A stretch of 64,000 nucleotides of DNA from Lepidurus packardi (lineage: Eukaryota > Arthropoda > Branchiopoda > Notostraca > Triopsidae): NCBI GenBank assembly GCA_023053545.1, contig JAKZAN010000002.1:9544790-9608789 (forward strand), written 5' to 3'. Shown one piece after another: positions 1 through 13,400 of the stretch (position 1 is the first letter of the stretch; every line of letters begins with the position of its first letter). Below the pieces are notes generated by a model that was given only the letters and a program-made list of their open reading frames with translations, was not told where the DNA came from and ran no database searches. Made by a program: the position numbers and the translations under genes.

Positions 1-3000
1 CGTTTGATCATACTTCTCTCTTCCTAATAATTCGATCCTACTTTTATCTCTACCAGTTTTTATAGAAGCAAACATCTATTAACATTTTTGCTTTTGTTCA
101 TTGTACTCGATACGAAAACACCTTTGTATCGCAATTGATAGGATAGGGTCGTAGTTGTAAGGCTATGTATTGTATGTATTGTGGAGAGTACTATCTTTCT
201 CTCTCGCACACTCTTATGGATGTCGCTTCTTGGCATCATCCGCAAATCAATAGTCAAGCTTCTACCCTTATAAACCTTCCTCAGCTTCTCCTTTCTGGCT
301 CAAATCGCACGCGATTCATGCGTTTGAGAGTCCTAAAGCTCTCCACAATTCATTATCCCTCTTACAACGCCCAAACAACACCTTCTCTGCATTTCAAGTC
401 AGGGACGATACACGTCTCAGCTTGGCACTTGCTACCTACCGGATGGGAGTCACGTTGCTGCGTTTCAGGAATACAAGCTTAGCTTCCAAGAACAAGCTAT
501 TTGTTCCAAGCTTTTCACGTTTCCTCATTCTGGGTTTTCCTTCTACCTCTAAAATTTCAAGCGTATTGCCGAAAATCCCCGCAAAAACACTTCCGACAGG
601 CGATAGGTGATACAGCGCGTCCGAAAACTTAGGTAGGAAGGAATCCATCCTCATTCTGTTGGAAAACCCTTTACGGATAAGGAAAGGTAATCCTCAAACT
701 CTTCCCCAACTTGGACACTTGCTACCAACGAGAAAAGCAAACTCGCTTGGAAAAGTTTCCAACCACGAAAAGTCTACAGCACACAAAACTATTCTGTAAA
801 CGTAAACTCGAATGACAAGAATCATTCCAGTGTGTTGTACATTGGAGCAACTCTTAAAAGTACGATTTTACAAAATTTTTCTACCCGTTTACAATAACAC
901 GAGTTTATTTGTTAAGTATTCTTAATTATTGTTTTATTGTATAGTATAATGTATGAATTTTTTTAGTGTTAACTTCCTAGTTTTACTGTTTTGTTTTTAA
1001 TTTTTTCACACTAGTAAGGTCTGGAAATCTGCAACAAATGTCTGTAAAGCTTTGTTCAGATTTTAATCAGAATCGTTTACAGTACTGAAATTTCAGTTTT
1101 ACAGATTTCAACACTAATTTACCAGCTAAATTAGGTTTCTAGACTGTAATTTGATTGTATGCAAATGCATTTTGTCACACGATATTGTCACTTTTGTTAC
1201 TATTTCTTATTACTCTCTATTTTATTACAATTTGTTTAGGTTTACTATTATTTGTTTTTCATCTTGTTACTCGTCAACAAGTAACAAAGTGAAAAACGGT
1301 GAAATTGTTTGATTAAATTTGATCACATAATTCCACTGTGTAGTGTTTAGTAAAGCTTGTTATGAAATAAAACATGCCAATTTAAAAACTGCCAAATACC
1401 TTCCATCCGAATCCCCATGAGTTAAACGGAAGACAAAAAGTTTTGTAAGTGTGGATTAAAAATGTAAGATATTAAGACATTATTCAGTTTACCAAGATTT
1501 GCTCAACGCATTTCTTATGGAGTAGCTTCTATTATGCTTCGAAATGACGGCATTTTCTATCATCCCTGAATACGGAAAATCTTATTTCATCTGACATCTG
1601 CGCTATTATTAAACACGAACAAGACGGAATTCGGATGTTAAACCTTCCTATTCCGGCTCGCTTCATGCCTTTCATAAAAATTCAATTCTTCCCTCAAATA
1701 AAACTTTCTTCTTAGAATAAAACAGGCCGACACGAGACTACGTGAATTGCTGTTAAAGTTAAAGGAAAGGAAACCTTTCACTACACGTTTAAAAATCACT
1801 CTTGCTTCAATCTGTGATTCGTATCTGCATGCAGTTTGAGACACTTATATCTCTGTCGCTAACACCACGAAGGTCCCGATTTTTGTCTTGTCTGTTTCTT
1901 TTCACTTTTTTTTTTCTTATCTTTCTATTTTCTCTGGCCTTTTTCTTCCTCCTTGGATTGATACCATTTACTTTCCCGGGGCCCAAGTTGGCAGTTGGCG
2001 GCAGTCATGGCACGGTTTATAGTATCTCTAAGAGATTCTCCTGAGCTTCCCATTTGCATTTGGTTAGCATTTAGAAAAGACAGTCGAGCAGTTCAGGAAA
2101 TTCTTCAAGGCAACTCCTACGCTCTCAATTCCTCTGCTGCTCTCTCTTCTTCTCCTTCCCTCTCCCTAATTACCAGCATCACCGTAACGAACCCAAACAG
2201 CTAATTCCCAGCCAACTTGAAGCCTTTAAACTTCTCGTATTAACGTCTAAGCAACGTAAACTAAAAAAGCAAAAAAAGCCGAAAAAACGCCTCAAGAAAG
2301 TCAGATCTTTTCTCCCCTCCCTCTCTGATCTCGATTCTCTCGGTTCTCTTGCCAAGTTTCGCCTTTTTTGCCCAAAACATTAACACGAAGGCCTTCAAAT
2401 TCAGCAACCCAATTTTTACGATATCCCCAGCCTCCCAATACTAAAATTGACGCCTTAATGCTCTTCTTCCCCGGCACGAGATGCTCCTACAGCTCCTGTA
2501 TCCTCCCAGCAAAAAACTACAATCATATGCGTGCAAAAATGGCTGAGTTGGCACACTCGAATGACCCTGGGGGCTGGGGGTAGTCGTATTTTTATTTTAA
2601 GAGTTAGTAGACAGAATATGAGCCGACAAGGGTCTAACCCAGGTCATAAAAATCTTTTCCCTTTTCGGGTGTATATATGTGTTGCGAACCTCCTCTTCAA
2701 ACCCCCTCCCAAGCAAAACACAAGAAGACGAGTTTGCGAAAAGAAGGAGGACAACCAAACCGACATTGTAAGATGTAACGTACGAGTGCCTAGCTCCTGC
2801 AGTTGATGTGCCATCAAGAAAATTCCGTAATTGTTGCTTTTGATGCTTACACTATACTCCAGCAAAGTGTTCCCTAAGCACCGCCTACCCCCCAAAAAAT
2901 AAAAATAAAAAAAGAGGGAAAACCCCGCAGGCCATATTGAGAGATATAAGACGCTGGTCTTATACCGTCGTTACGGACGAGGTTTTCATGGCTAAATCGA

Positions 3001-4413
3001 AGCCCTATTGTCCTTCCACGTCTTCATTTCTTTCCCAACCCCCTTTTGTCCCACCCCCTTTTAGCGAAAAACGTTCTACACATTCTAGACTGTCAGCCAT
3101 TAGCCCTGTGGCGTTTTTTTTTCCTAAGAAATAAGACAGAAAGCCCGTCAACGCGAGTTTCCTTGGCGATTTTCTTCTCTTGTTTAACGCATTTAAGGAC
3201 GCACATACAACCATAAATACAGTTTTCTGGCGTGAAGGCATTTCAGCCCGTTGAATGGCTTTTAATGAGAATTGATCACCTCAGCTATTGCCTGGGTATT
3301 GTTCAAGGAGGCGGAGCTTAGGTAACCCTCGAGTTGCTTGGGGCTCCCTATTGCGCGCCTCAAAAACAACGAGGATAAAAACAAAGTTCTTTAGGTAGTT
3401 TTCTTTTTTTTTTTTTTTGGAAGGGGGGTAAGTTTGGACCTGGTTAAGCAGAGGCTGAAAAACTATAATCTTTCGTGGAATTTTCAATAAAAGTATGAAG
3501 AATCTTAAAGCCCTTTTCTTGAGCTCTTCATGTTCTTATCGTACTACCATATGGTTATTTTTTGGGGAAATATTTGAAGATAAGCAAAAAAGGGTTAAGA
3601 AATGCAAGGCTGGAAAGAATTTCCTTTCATCCTTTGAAGGGAAACCGAAGGTACTTGCGTCATAATGGCAGCTTCTTCTTCTCGTATCTTCCAACTCGCG
3701 AAGTCACTTGTGCTCGGGCGTTTTCAGGAAAATAAGATAGAACGATAAAGAGAACCCCCACCTTCCTTAAAAAAAATTATACAGAAGGGCAAAAAAGAAC
3801 CATCCGGTCCTTAGCGGCTCAACCTAATGATCTGCCATCGTGACTTGGCTGTGTGATTCTTCACCAACTCACGTCCCCATCCTCCACGCCCGAGCACCAT
3901 CTACCACTTGGCACCAATAAAAATCATCTTTTACCTTCAGCTCTCTCTCGCTCTCTTCCTAAAATAGTCCACTTCCGATCACGGAGGGCGAAAAAAATAA
4001 TAAAAAAAACTGGAATTACTAAACTTCACTAACTCAGAATTGTGGCTCTGAACCTTCCCCACTAGAAACATTGGCACGTCTTTGGAAGTAAAGTTTTATT
4101 TTTTTAAGAGGTCCCCTTTCCGTGCTTTCAAGCTTTTTTGGGGGTTCTCGCCCTAGTACTTCACTAACCGTAACTCTAAATTGAATTGTCTCCTACGCTC
4201 CTTTCTCCTAGCGGCCTGTAGCTCTACCCTGCGGGTGTAAAAAAAAAGCTCGAGATGTGGAAAACAGCGAAAAGAGAGAAAAAATAACTAGGCAACAAAA
4301 ATTGCAGCATCCTGTATCTTTTGCAACCAGTTTGGAGACGACAGTGCAACGACCAAAAAGGGACATTTCTGCGTTCTTTCTGAATTATTGCTGAGGAAAA
4401 GTAGCTACCCTTT
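1..4413. other. No gene seen; probable dlg intron
   Basis: I see no conserved protein, tRNA or clear splice-bounded exon on either strand. The short ORFs have no recognisable motif and shift frame without splice sites. The sequence is rich in pyrimidine stretches and homopolymers, as is common in introns and intergenic DNA. Since dlg runs leftwards from 17.8 kb and its PDZ exons are not in the window, this stretch is probably inside a dlg intron (inference). Confidence 0.5.
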
Positions 4414-5083
4414 GTAACTATCACGTCCCAGAACAAAGCTTCCCGTGGTAAAGGAAGGTTCTTTCATGTTGCTGTATTCGCCCGGGAACGGATGACATTG
4501 CGGGGACTCGCAGCGTTACTTCGGCTTGCCCTTCCCCAAGGCGCACTAACTGATGCAATAATGAAATATGGAAGGTAAAATCGAACGAATGAGGTCCTAA
4601 CCCGGAATCGTAGCGTTACTGCGGCTTGCTTTCTTTGTTACCCCTCTGTAACTATCACGTCCCAAGAAAAAGCTTCCCCGTGTAAAGGAAGGTTCCTCAA
4701 TGGTGCCGTGTTCGCCTGGGAACGGGAGACACTGCGGGGACTCGCAGCGTTACTTCGGCTTGCCCTAGGCGCACTAACTGATGCAATAATGAAATATGGA
4801 AGGTAAAATCGAACGAATTGAGGTCCTAACCCGGAATCGTAGCGTTACTGCGGCTTGCTTTCTTTGTTACCCTCTGTAACTATCACGTCCCAAGAAAAAG
4901 CTTCCCCGTGTAAAGGAAGGTTCCTCAATGGTGCCGTGTTCGCCTGGGAACGGGAGACACTGCGGGGACTCGCAGCGTTACTTCGGCCGGCCGCACAAAA
5001 TGCAATAATGAAATATGGGAGGTAAAAGCGAACGAATGGAGGTCCTAACCCGGAGTCGTAGCCTTACTGTGGCTTGCTTTGGT
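4414..5083. repeat. Three-copy tandem repeat, about 230 bp per unit
   Basis: Three copies begin at about 4414, 4648 and 4876 (spacings 234 and 228 bp), each opening with the motif GTAACTATCACGTCCCA. Units 2 and 3 are almost identical; unit 1 is more diverged and the end of unit 3 has a small deletion. A shared submotif (CGTAGCGTTACTGCGGCTTGC, or a close variant with TTCGGCTTGCC) occurs twice per unit, so each un​it itself looks like an older internal duplication. No ORF runs through the array. Confidence 0.9.
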
Positions 5084-6434
5084 AAGCTTTTTCTAGGACG
5101 GGGAGTAATACACTTGTCGCCATTTCCAGGGATTTAAAAGTGCTTCCCCCTTCCGCCTCTTTCCATTGCGGATTCAAACAACAGAGAAAGAGGGAGAGAG
5201 AGCGAGAAAGAACACAGAAAGGGTAATATTACTACTGGGTGCGAGGGACCAGAACGCAAAAGAGGGTGAGTGGACTAGACACTAAATATATTCCTGTCGT
5301 TAAACACTAGAATACCACGGGTAGCCTTTAAAACATGGAACAGTGGCCATTGTTTATGTTTTCTGAGGGCGTACGTTTACCATACAGGTCGGGTCACCCT
5401 TTTCTACCCTGAGGCTATAAGGCGACAGTAGGGTTGTCGTACCCCCAGCGGAAGAGAGCTCCGCGAGTTGGAATTTATCACGTACAGTCCTGTACTATAC
5501 CATCATCGTCATCAACTAGGGTTATCGCCTGAAACTACACTCCAAACCCTGGGAAAATGGTCGCTGGCTTTACGCCTGGGGGTGGGGCGAAAGGTAAGTA
5601 GGGTATGAGGGTACAGCAGGTAGTTAATTTCTGCTGGCACACTGCCAATTGTTGCGCGATCCTTTCCATGCAAAGCTTTATGCATCACGTGTTTGCTGTA
5701 ACCCTTAACCCCTGTGCTAAGTGCTACCGGGAGCAAGGGTCCTAGGGTAAGAAGAAGACCCAAGAAAGCCCCCACCGATAGGAAACCGTGCCCTAAAAGT
5801 TACGGTCAAAGGAACTTTTTTTTACTTTCACCTTTTTTCTGTTTTCGTTTCCATCGAATAATTCTACCCTAAGCATCACACGGGGACTTTGCCTGGGGGG
5901 CAAGTAGAGTCCACGGTTAATGTCCAAGTTAAATGTTGGAAGTCGGAAAGATCGCCAGGGAACCAAATGGATGGTGCTTGTGCTTAGTGCACACGCTCAC
6001 GACATAATCCATATCTCTATACAAGGGGCTAAAAGGGGGGCAAGGACGACCAAAAAAAACAACATCAAAGAGGAGCAACTTTCCCTATAGAATACTAGGT
6101 GCTAACTATACCTATCTTTTTGCCTAACGGAATTTCCCCCCTTTTCTCTCGACGTATAAGGTTCTCTCTTGGCATATTTCTCTTTAGGAAAACATCCTGG
6201 CAGACACCGAACCGGGACGCCTCAAGGGAATACGGGAAGAAAGCCCCCGGTCTATTACGGGAGGGAGCTAATGTTTGTATCCGACCCTAAGGAATGTATG
6301 CTGACCAAAGAGGGGTCCAAAAAGAAAAATATACTTCCAAATCCAACCCTTCCCTCAGCCTTTCCTTCCGTTGAACGCCCCTTCTCGCTATCTAACCCTT
6401 GGGGGGCTAAAAAGGAATTGAGGGTGAAGGTTGT
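5084..6434. other. No gene seen
   Basis: Neither strand shows a conserved protein or a convincing splice-bounded exon. A GA-rich patch lies near 5180-5220. The region leads into the GC-rich island at 6.4-7.4 kb. Confidence 0.4.
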
Positions 6435-7193
6435 TTACCAGCGGGGCAATCGAAAAGACCGCTCTTGCCAGTCTTTATTACCTTTTCTCTTGCCTCTTAA
6501 TGATCGTCGACTGTGATCTGTCCGTTGAAAGAACACGTCTGGTTGGCGTTCCGTTAAGAAATGCGGGCCCACCATGGGTTGGACGTACGACACATAAGTT
6601 CGCGGCAAGCTGCCGGTAGTACTCATCCTCGACGTATTGGGTATAGTTAATGACGGGTAAAATCCTGTCCCGTGTTGGCTGCTGGCCGGAGTACAACACT
6701 GAGAGCCCTCCACCGACGAAATATCCGCACTACTCAGTAAGGCAGTACTACTTGAACAGCAGGTATATTGGCCTCGAGGGGGAGGTTCGGGTCGGTACCT
6801 CTGTTTGAAACATGGCGGGGGCGGAGGGGGCGGCACAGTTTCACTTCCGTTGTCATTGGAGGCCGACAAGGTGGCCGTGAGGAGGCCGGTCATGTTAAAG
6901 TCCGCGAAGGAAACCGGTGGCGGCAGCACCGAGTCGGCTTCGTGTTCGACCTGCACCGGAGCCGAGCAAGTTCGGTGCGCCCTGACTGGCGAGACGCGGC
7001 CGCTACAATTAGCGGCGGAATCCGGGTCTCTAATGGTGGCAGTAGTGGCGGTATCAGCTGCCGCGTCAGCAGCCAAACCAATGGAAGCAGCACAGATGGG
7101 ACAGGACAAAGGCACTGCAGCGGGTTGATGACGTCGTTGTTGCTGAACTTGAGCTCGCAGACGGAGCAGCCAAATCAGGCCAAATAGGGCCAT
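6435..7193 (-). CDS. Doubtful 252-aa ORF in a GC-rich island
   Basis: The minus strand is open for 252 codons in a locally GC-rich island. The predicted protein starts with a short hydrophobic stretch (MALFGLIWLL), then is rich in Ala, Ser, Pro and Cys with a seven-proline run. I recognise no domain. Just upstream, in a different frame, an ATG at 7357 opens a good signal-peptide-like sequence (MKAILKLAVVLATICFPG) that runs into a CAG-rich stretch at about 7230-7260. No splice pair joins the two frames. Several overlapping ORFs exist on both strands here, as expected by chance in GC-rich DNA. It could be a nested secreted-protein gene with a frame error, or simply non-coding GC-rich sequence. 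Confidence 0.2.
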   Translation of the reverse strand: MALFGLIWLLRLRAQVQQQRRHQPAAVPLSCPICAASIGLAADAAADTATTATIRDPDSAANCSGRVSPVRAHRTCSAPVQVEHEADSVLPPPVSFADFNMTGLLTATLSASNDNGSETVPPPPPPPCFKQRYRPEPPPRGQYTCCSSSTALLSSADISSVEGSQCCTPASSQHGTGFYPSLTIPNTSRMSTTGSLPRTYVSYVQPMVGPHFLTERQPDVFFQRTDHSRRSLRGKRKGNKDWQERSFRLPRW

Positions 7194-7405
7194 GTTCTGA
7201 TTGCGAACCCGGGGAGCACCATCACCGCCACCGCCGCCAGGACTTGCTGTTGCTGCTGCCGGTTATCACGAGCAAAGGTTCTCGAGACGAAGGAATGGGT
7301 TGGCCCCGGAAAACAAATCGTAGCCAGAACAACGGCCAACTTTAATATTGCCTTCATTGTACCGTTCCCGCAACAACCCTGATGCAGCAGGTTTCGATGC
7401 AACAA

Positions 7406-10400
7406 TACAACCCCAAACTAGCTCCTCGACCAAATTGGTGGTAATGCCACCAGTATTCTCTCATTTCACACCATTATTCCATGTCACGGTCCTTTACTTT
7501 CCGAACTCGACTACTGTTTCCAATGCTATTCCGTATCCCCCGACAAAATAAATAAAACTATTTCGACGCACCGAACAGAAAATATTAAACCCAGAGGTAG
7601 TCCTTAGTAACGCAAAAGAAATAACAGTCAAATAAAAAAAAAGATTCTTCGCCCCCGTTTGCAATTCAATTCTGGGTGACTGAACAAAGGCTTTTTGGAA
7701 GCCCCATAAAAAATAGAACAAACCCCGAATGCATTTTCAATGCCAATTTTTTCCCGACAATTTTTCGTTTCGCAGGCGCAGTTAATGAGCACTGAACTGT
7801 GACCCCCCACACTCGACGCCCTTGGACGCTATTTATTCCACACCACGATAAAAAAAAACTGCGTAGCACACTCCATATAGACACACGATTCAACCATAGA
7901 TATTCCGTGTTACAAAAAACTAAATCGACAACGGGATAGCCCAAGGAATGTGTCTTAGCTTTTCCCTCTCTTTTCCAGCACAGTGATTCGGGCTATTTTC
8001 CTCGGTCCGTGGCTCAACCAAGGGCCATTCGAACCCCCCAGCAAGGGTGCACCGTAGCGGTGTGACGGTTCGTCTTTGCTCCGTTCGATTGACTCGACTT
8101 TATCTCTGTCCTATCTTCCTAACAAAGCTTGTCCGCATTTCGTCCCAATGTCCCTTCTTCTTCTATCTTGGGTCGTTTGCTTGATGTCTCTATTCTCTTT
8201 TCAAGAAGGGGATAAACACACTTGTTGTATCGCTGCCGTCAAAAACTGTGCCCTCTTAGCCTTTTCTCACATTCTCACATCACACGTAATTAGGCTTACT
8301 ACTGGCGTCCATCCCATCAGCACGTCATCGACGAAGAAAGTAAACAAAATCCTTTCCAAGGATCAAGGCAATCCATCGCACACCCGGCTCGCAGACATGT
8401 TCTACTCGTACCGTTGGCACTGGACAAACTCAACTCCAGTGATCCAGTGATCTTTCTCAACGATCCTAACTTGTTATCAATTAGTTCGAGGGGTTTCACC
8501 TCCCCCCACTCGCACAACTCAAGAGGAGCTCAAATCTCGGAATCAATTGACTAAAGATGTGGCAGCAATAGCGAAGAAACTCTGTGGATGCTTCAGATTT
8601 TTCTCACTGCAAGCACACACAATACAACAACAACACGGCCGATCTCCGACCCGGCCAGAGTCCCAACGACAGCCGCGGCGACTTCTTCGGGTCATACACA
8701 CACATACACTCATCCCGAAGCGACTCTGTCATGAGCCGGCATTTCTGCGCTGCGCAAAAGGGCTCCTGAAACAGGCGGCGTGGACAGCATCTCTAGCGAA
8801 ACTTTTCAACCAAGACTCGTCCTTTTCGTGGGCACTTTCTCCGATTCAAATGCAGGTTTTTATACTTTTCCGGATATTTTTTTTAAGTCTTTTTTACCCT
8901 CCCGGCTTCACCCCCTCGAAAATCTTCACTCCTTCGAAATTCTTCACCCTCTCGAAAGGACCCCATTCGGAGATATATAATTGAAAGCCCTTTTTATGTC
9001 AGTTGTTGTTAGCATATATCAAGCACCAAATCCGCGAAAGACATTCGCGCCTTTGAGTCGCTGCCAGGAAGCAATGGCAATAGCTTTAAAGATTGGCCTT
9101 GTTATGACAAAACGAGCAGCTTTTCAATCATGCCAAGAAACAAAATAACTAACTTTGCAAAAAAAAAAAAATCAGAGGTTTGCTTTGCATGAAAACCTGG
9201 GGATTTGCACGTAAGCTTACGACTGCGTATAACCCAACGACTTTCATGAAGAAAATTTCTGCTCGAGTTAAAAAATAAATAAATATATAAATAAAAATGG
9301 CACGTACAGCTTAACTCGTACTCAAGCTATTCCAATTGGTATTGCCAAATGGATTTATTTCTTCCTTTGTAATTCTTTTTTCAAGCTTTCCTGTTTAAAA
9401 ATGTGTATGTACTACACACAAGAAAGCTTTTTTCGGAAGTAATTTTTTACTAGCTTAGGTTGCATAAATTCCTTTCCGGGGATAAGGTAGACACGGCAGG
9501 AAGAATAGAGGGGCAAAAGGTGTGTAGATGCTGCAACACGGCGTTCTAATTAGAGCTGTCATGACACAGAAAGACTTAATTTCACTCTCCACGCTCGTGG
9601 CACACCAAATTTGTTACATTCTTTTTCTCTTCTTCCTCGTCTTGCCCTGGAGAGAGTTTGGTAAATAGCGGCAACATTTCTGAACGAACCGTGATGATCA
9701 AGGGAAAGATTCTTGTCTTCCCTTTTTTCTAAGGATAGGAAGTAAGTATCTATTTTCACCTTCTCGTCCAGTACACCCACCGTCAATGATTTCTAGTAGT
9801 AAACTTCTCGGAAACTGAACGCGAGCTTGTTTCAACTGTAAACAGACATGTTCAAACTGGGTGTACGTAACAAACTGATTCGAGTTTTGTGCTATTGTGA
9901 TTGATCTTTCTTACGCTTATCCTTAACGAATTCCTAAGAAATTCCTCTTTATTACCGAATAGTTGTCTCAAGCTCATTTTACGACTGTAGTAACCTTTGC
10001 ATATCGAATACCATAGTGTAATACCTAGGCTAGAAATCGTCAACTCGTAAAGTTGCTCAACTAGTCCCAGAACGGGGAATAGTTGATGGGTGTCCAGACG
10101 ACAAACTGAAAGTACATTTTCATTAAGCTTAAGCCTACACTTAAGGCTATACCTTCACTTATTTAAACACTGTTCTGCCCAAAAGTCCTTTCCTGTCAGA
10201 AAGTATTCTGCAACTGCAAAAAAATTGACGTTTCACATCCGTGTTGTTCATTTTCGGAAAGTAACCTTTTCCGTAGCGAAGAAATATGCTTTACCACGCT
10301 CTAGTTCTTATCTCTCTGGGAAATTGCTCGATATGGAGAAGCCAATACAAATACATAGTACACCATATATCAATACGAATATGCACTTGAAATTTGTCTT

Positions 10401-13400
10401 CCTTTTCGCGTAAATTCGTCGTGGCACTCGATATTCCACCTCCAGAGCGAGCTTATAAAAGCTTAAGTTAGAGCGCACTAATTCTCTGCGTATTTCAAAA
10501 TCCTCTCCGCTGATGAGTGGACTTGAACTTGGGATGAGATACTGTTTTCCTGTCAAAATGCGAGATGTCCATGCAAAACCACGCGACTTAAGACCCCTAC
10601 ATCACCATCACCAGCTTAATTCCACTTAGAGTGCACACGTGGCTTTCAAGGTCCCAACTATTTGCATCTCCACTGCTTCTACTGTAATTTTAAGCTGGAA
10701 GAAGTGTCTTGTTTCTATTTCTTAAATTTTGTATTTGAGAAAAGCCATAACTGTGGCAACGACACTAAATAAAGTGTCTGTTTTGTTATTTGGAACCAAA
10801 TTTGCGAAGGGGCTGTAGGGCCCATAGAGGCAGAATAAGAAACATAAGTAAACTAGAAAAGTAATGCGAGGCATGTCTTGTTGAAAGTTAGGAGGCAGGC
10901 ACGGCAGCACAGCCGAATACGCTGAGCTCAGCTCGATGGTTTCTTCGTTTGCCTGAGCACACCAAATCCTCTTTCTCTTTCCCCCTTTCTTGCTCTTTCT
11001 CGCTCTTTTAATATTATATCAGGATAGACTTTGCTTGGACATGACACAGCCTAGTTATATATACCAGCATATACAGAGAGCTAAGAAACATTCAGTACTC
11101 TAAACCCTGTGCCATCCGAGATCAAATGTGACGCAGCGCCGCTAAAGTCACGTGTCCCTTGGTTTCATTTCAGCTTACAAAAACACACAGTACCGTGGAA
11201 GATGGAATCTATAGATACGTCGAATACTTGCTTCCTACAGCTTACCAACTTAAGACTATGTGTAAATTACCTAGGACAGAGGGAGGCTTATGTTGTAAAT
11301 TCCCTAGAAATCGCTGTTTCACTCCCTATAGTGTCCATAGAACTAGTTCTCGAGCCTCGAGACCTCCAGAGTGCTCCAGTAGGCTTTATATTTTAATTGT
11401 CTCATATTGATATTACTAAGCAAAACGTCTACTTTACCTACAAACTGCGAAAATCCGCAATGTTTAGTTAAGCCTTGATTTAAAAGAATTTAAAATTTTA
11501 GGTAAATCTAATTATAGATTCTCTAGTGTTTACCACATGTAGGGTTTACAAATAAAATACAGTTTTTTTTTTTACAAATGAAATTATGAATTAACGCATG
11601 AACAACCCAGTTTAACAGTTCTTTATTTAATCACTTTTAATGCGTCACTTGTATTTTTTTGCGAACACTTAGGAGCTGGTTCTTTTTTAGCGACAGTGCA
11701 CTGTAGAAACGGGAAAATATGTACGCGATTTTCATATCACGAAAACGGATAACATACCTGAATGTCTGTATGGCGTTCCTCACTTCAATCAAACGCAATA
11801 CTGACAGTTTGAGCAGAATTCCAGAAACTTGCCAACCGGGAACTAAGCAAGTTTGAATACTTTAAACTCACTTTGTCAGGCAAGGCGACCACTCATAATA
11901 AAAAATAAATATGAAACTGTCATGGGGTTTGAGCATGATACACGCAATGAGTTTACTAACCTAAAAACCGCTGAGCTAGTGACGCACTGGCCAGTGGTGT
12001 CATCTAGCATCCATTTACAAAAGTTCGAAAGTAAATAACGGCGTAAATATTGATATATTGAACTAGACATTAACACGAGATAACTCCATGATAGGAATGA
12101 CGTCACGAAAGTCGTTTCGGATATTGTCCCGGAATAAACTTTGTTTTTAGAGCTTAATAATTAGACATGTATTATTCATTCAAAATTTCGACTGCAAAAA
12201 AAGCACGTGTAATACATATTGAACTGTTTATTATTAACTGGGGTGTTGAAGTAAAGACTGACGCTTAACGAGGCAAGGATTTGTAATCTGTGGCATAAGA
12301 AATAACTTGAAATAAAATTCCCCCAATCCTACCTACTACCCAATCCGTTATAAGAAACGGACAGCAAAAAGATGTTTTGAAACCACTAAATTATTATTAT
12401 TGACAATAAAATCCTTACTTTGCAGTGGTTCAAATGCCCTTAAGTATTGCAAGTCAGATTAACTCTTAATGTAAAATACTTGAGTTTTAAGCTTTTTGAC
12501 ACTTTGCCTGAAAAAGCAAATAGTAAGGCGAAAAAAGGCTCTGAACTATGCTTGTTCGCCATTTTTTCATCTCTATTCCATTTTACACATGCCAGAAGGC
12601 ATGAAATGGGATTTGATTTCGTTTCATTCAACTCGACAGTTGAAATCTCTCCAGAAAGCCAGACAGATGTCTCCGTAACAAACTTTCTTGAGTCCTAAAG
12701 CAGCCCAAGTCTTTGATTTTTCACGAAGCGTTAGTATTGGACTAATCCTAAGGAAAGGCAATACAATGTTGGGTTTTACTATTAAAAGACAGCATCTTTA
12801 AGCTTAAAATACAAGCTTTTCCCTCCGGAAAACTGAAAGCGTCATTTTTCAAGACTCAGATTTTCATCTTTTGCCCTTGCCCTTTGCAAGTTTCCAGGGT
12901 AACGCTAATGCAAGTCAATTTACCTTGGCAGGGAAACGACTTAAGCCAAGCAAAAATAAATTAATGATATCCAAACCAGTCTACAGCCATCCTTTCCTAC
13001 TTACATAAACGCGAAGAACGTCATCCAACTATATCTATATAGCAAACATCAACGTACTACCTCGTTTTATCGACAATGGTACTCATATTTCGTGGGAGAA
13101 AACGGAGACCTTATTGTGCACCTAAGACATCGCAAGGCGGACTCTGACCCAATGCATTTGCAAATCCAGTAAAACAATTACGCATGTTTTCTTCCCTTAA
13201 AAGCTTCTATCACATCATTGTTCATCTGTCAGAAAGGCGCCCTCAAAAAACCACAAAACTCCTCGAAACTTTCCAATCTCAATACTTCGCAACGTTAAAA
13301 CGCTTGCAAGACAATCCGACAAGTTCCAACGGTTAAAAAAACTTCCAAATTCTACCCCACGCCAACACCTCTCTCGCCATCTAGAATGAGAACCCAAAAC

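Noticed and set aside
1638-1844. Minus-strand ORF with L-N-F-Y-E, considered as the dlg exon after L27
   Set aside because: The surrounding residues do not match the D-I-Q-E-F-Y-E-L/V-T-L-L segment and there is no splice acceptor in the right phase.
8547-8984. 145-codon plus-strand ORF
   Set aside because: Composition follows local T- and C-rich runs, there is an overlapping ORF in a second frame, and no motif is recognised.
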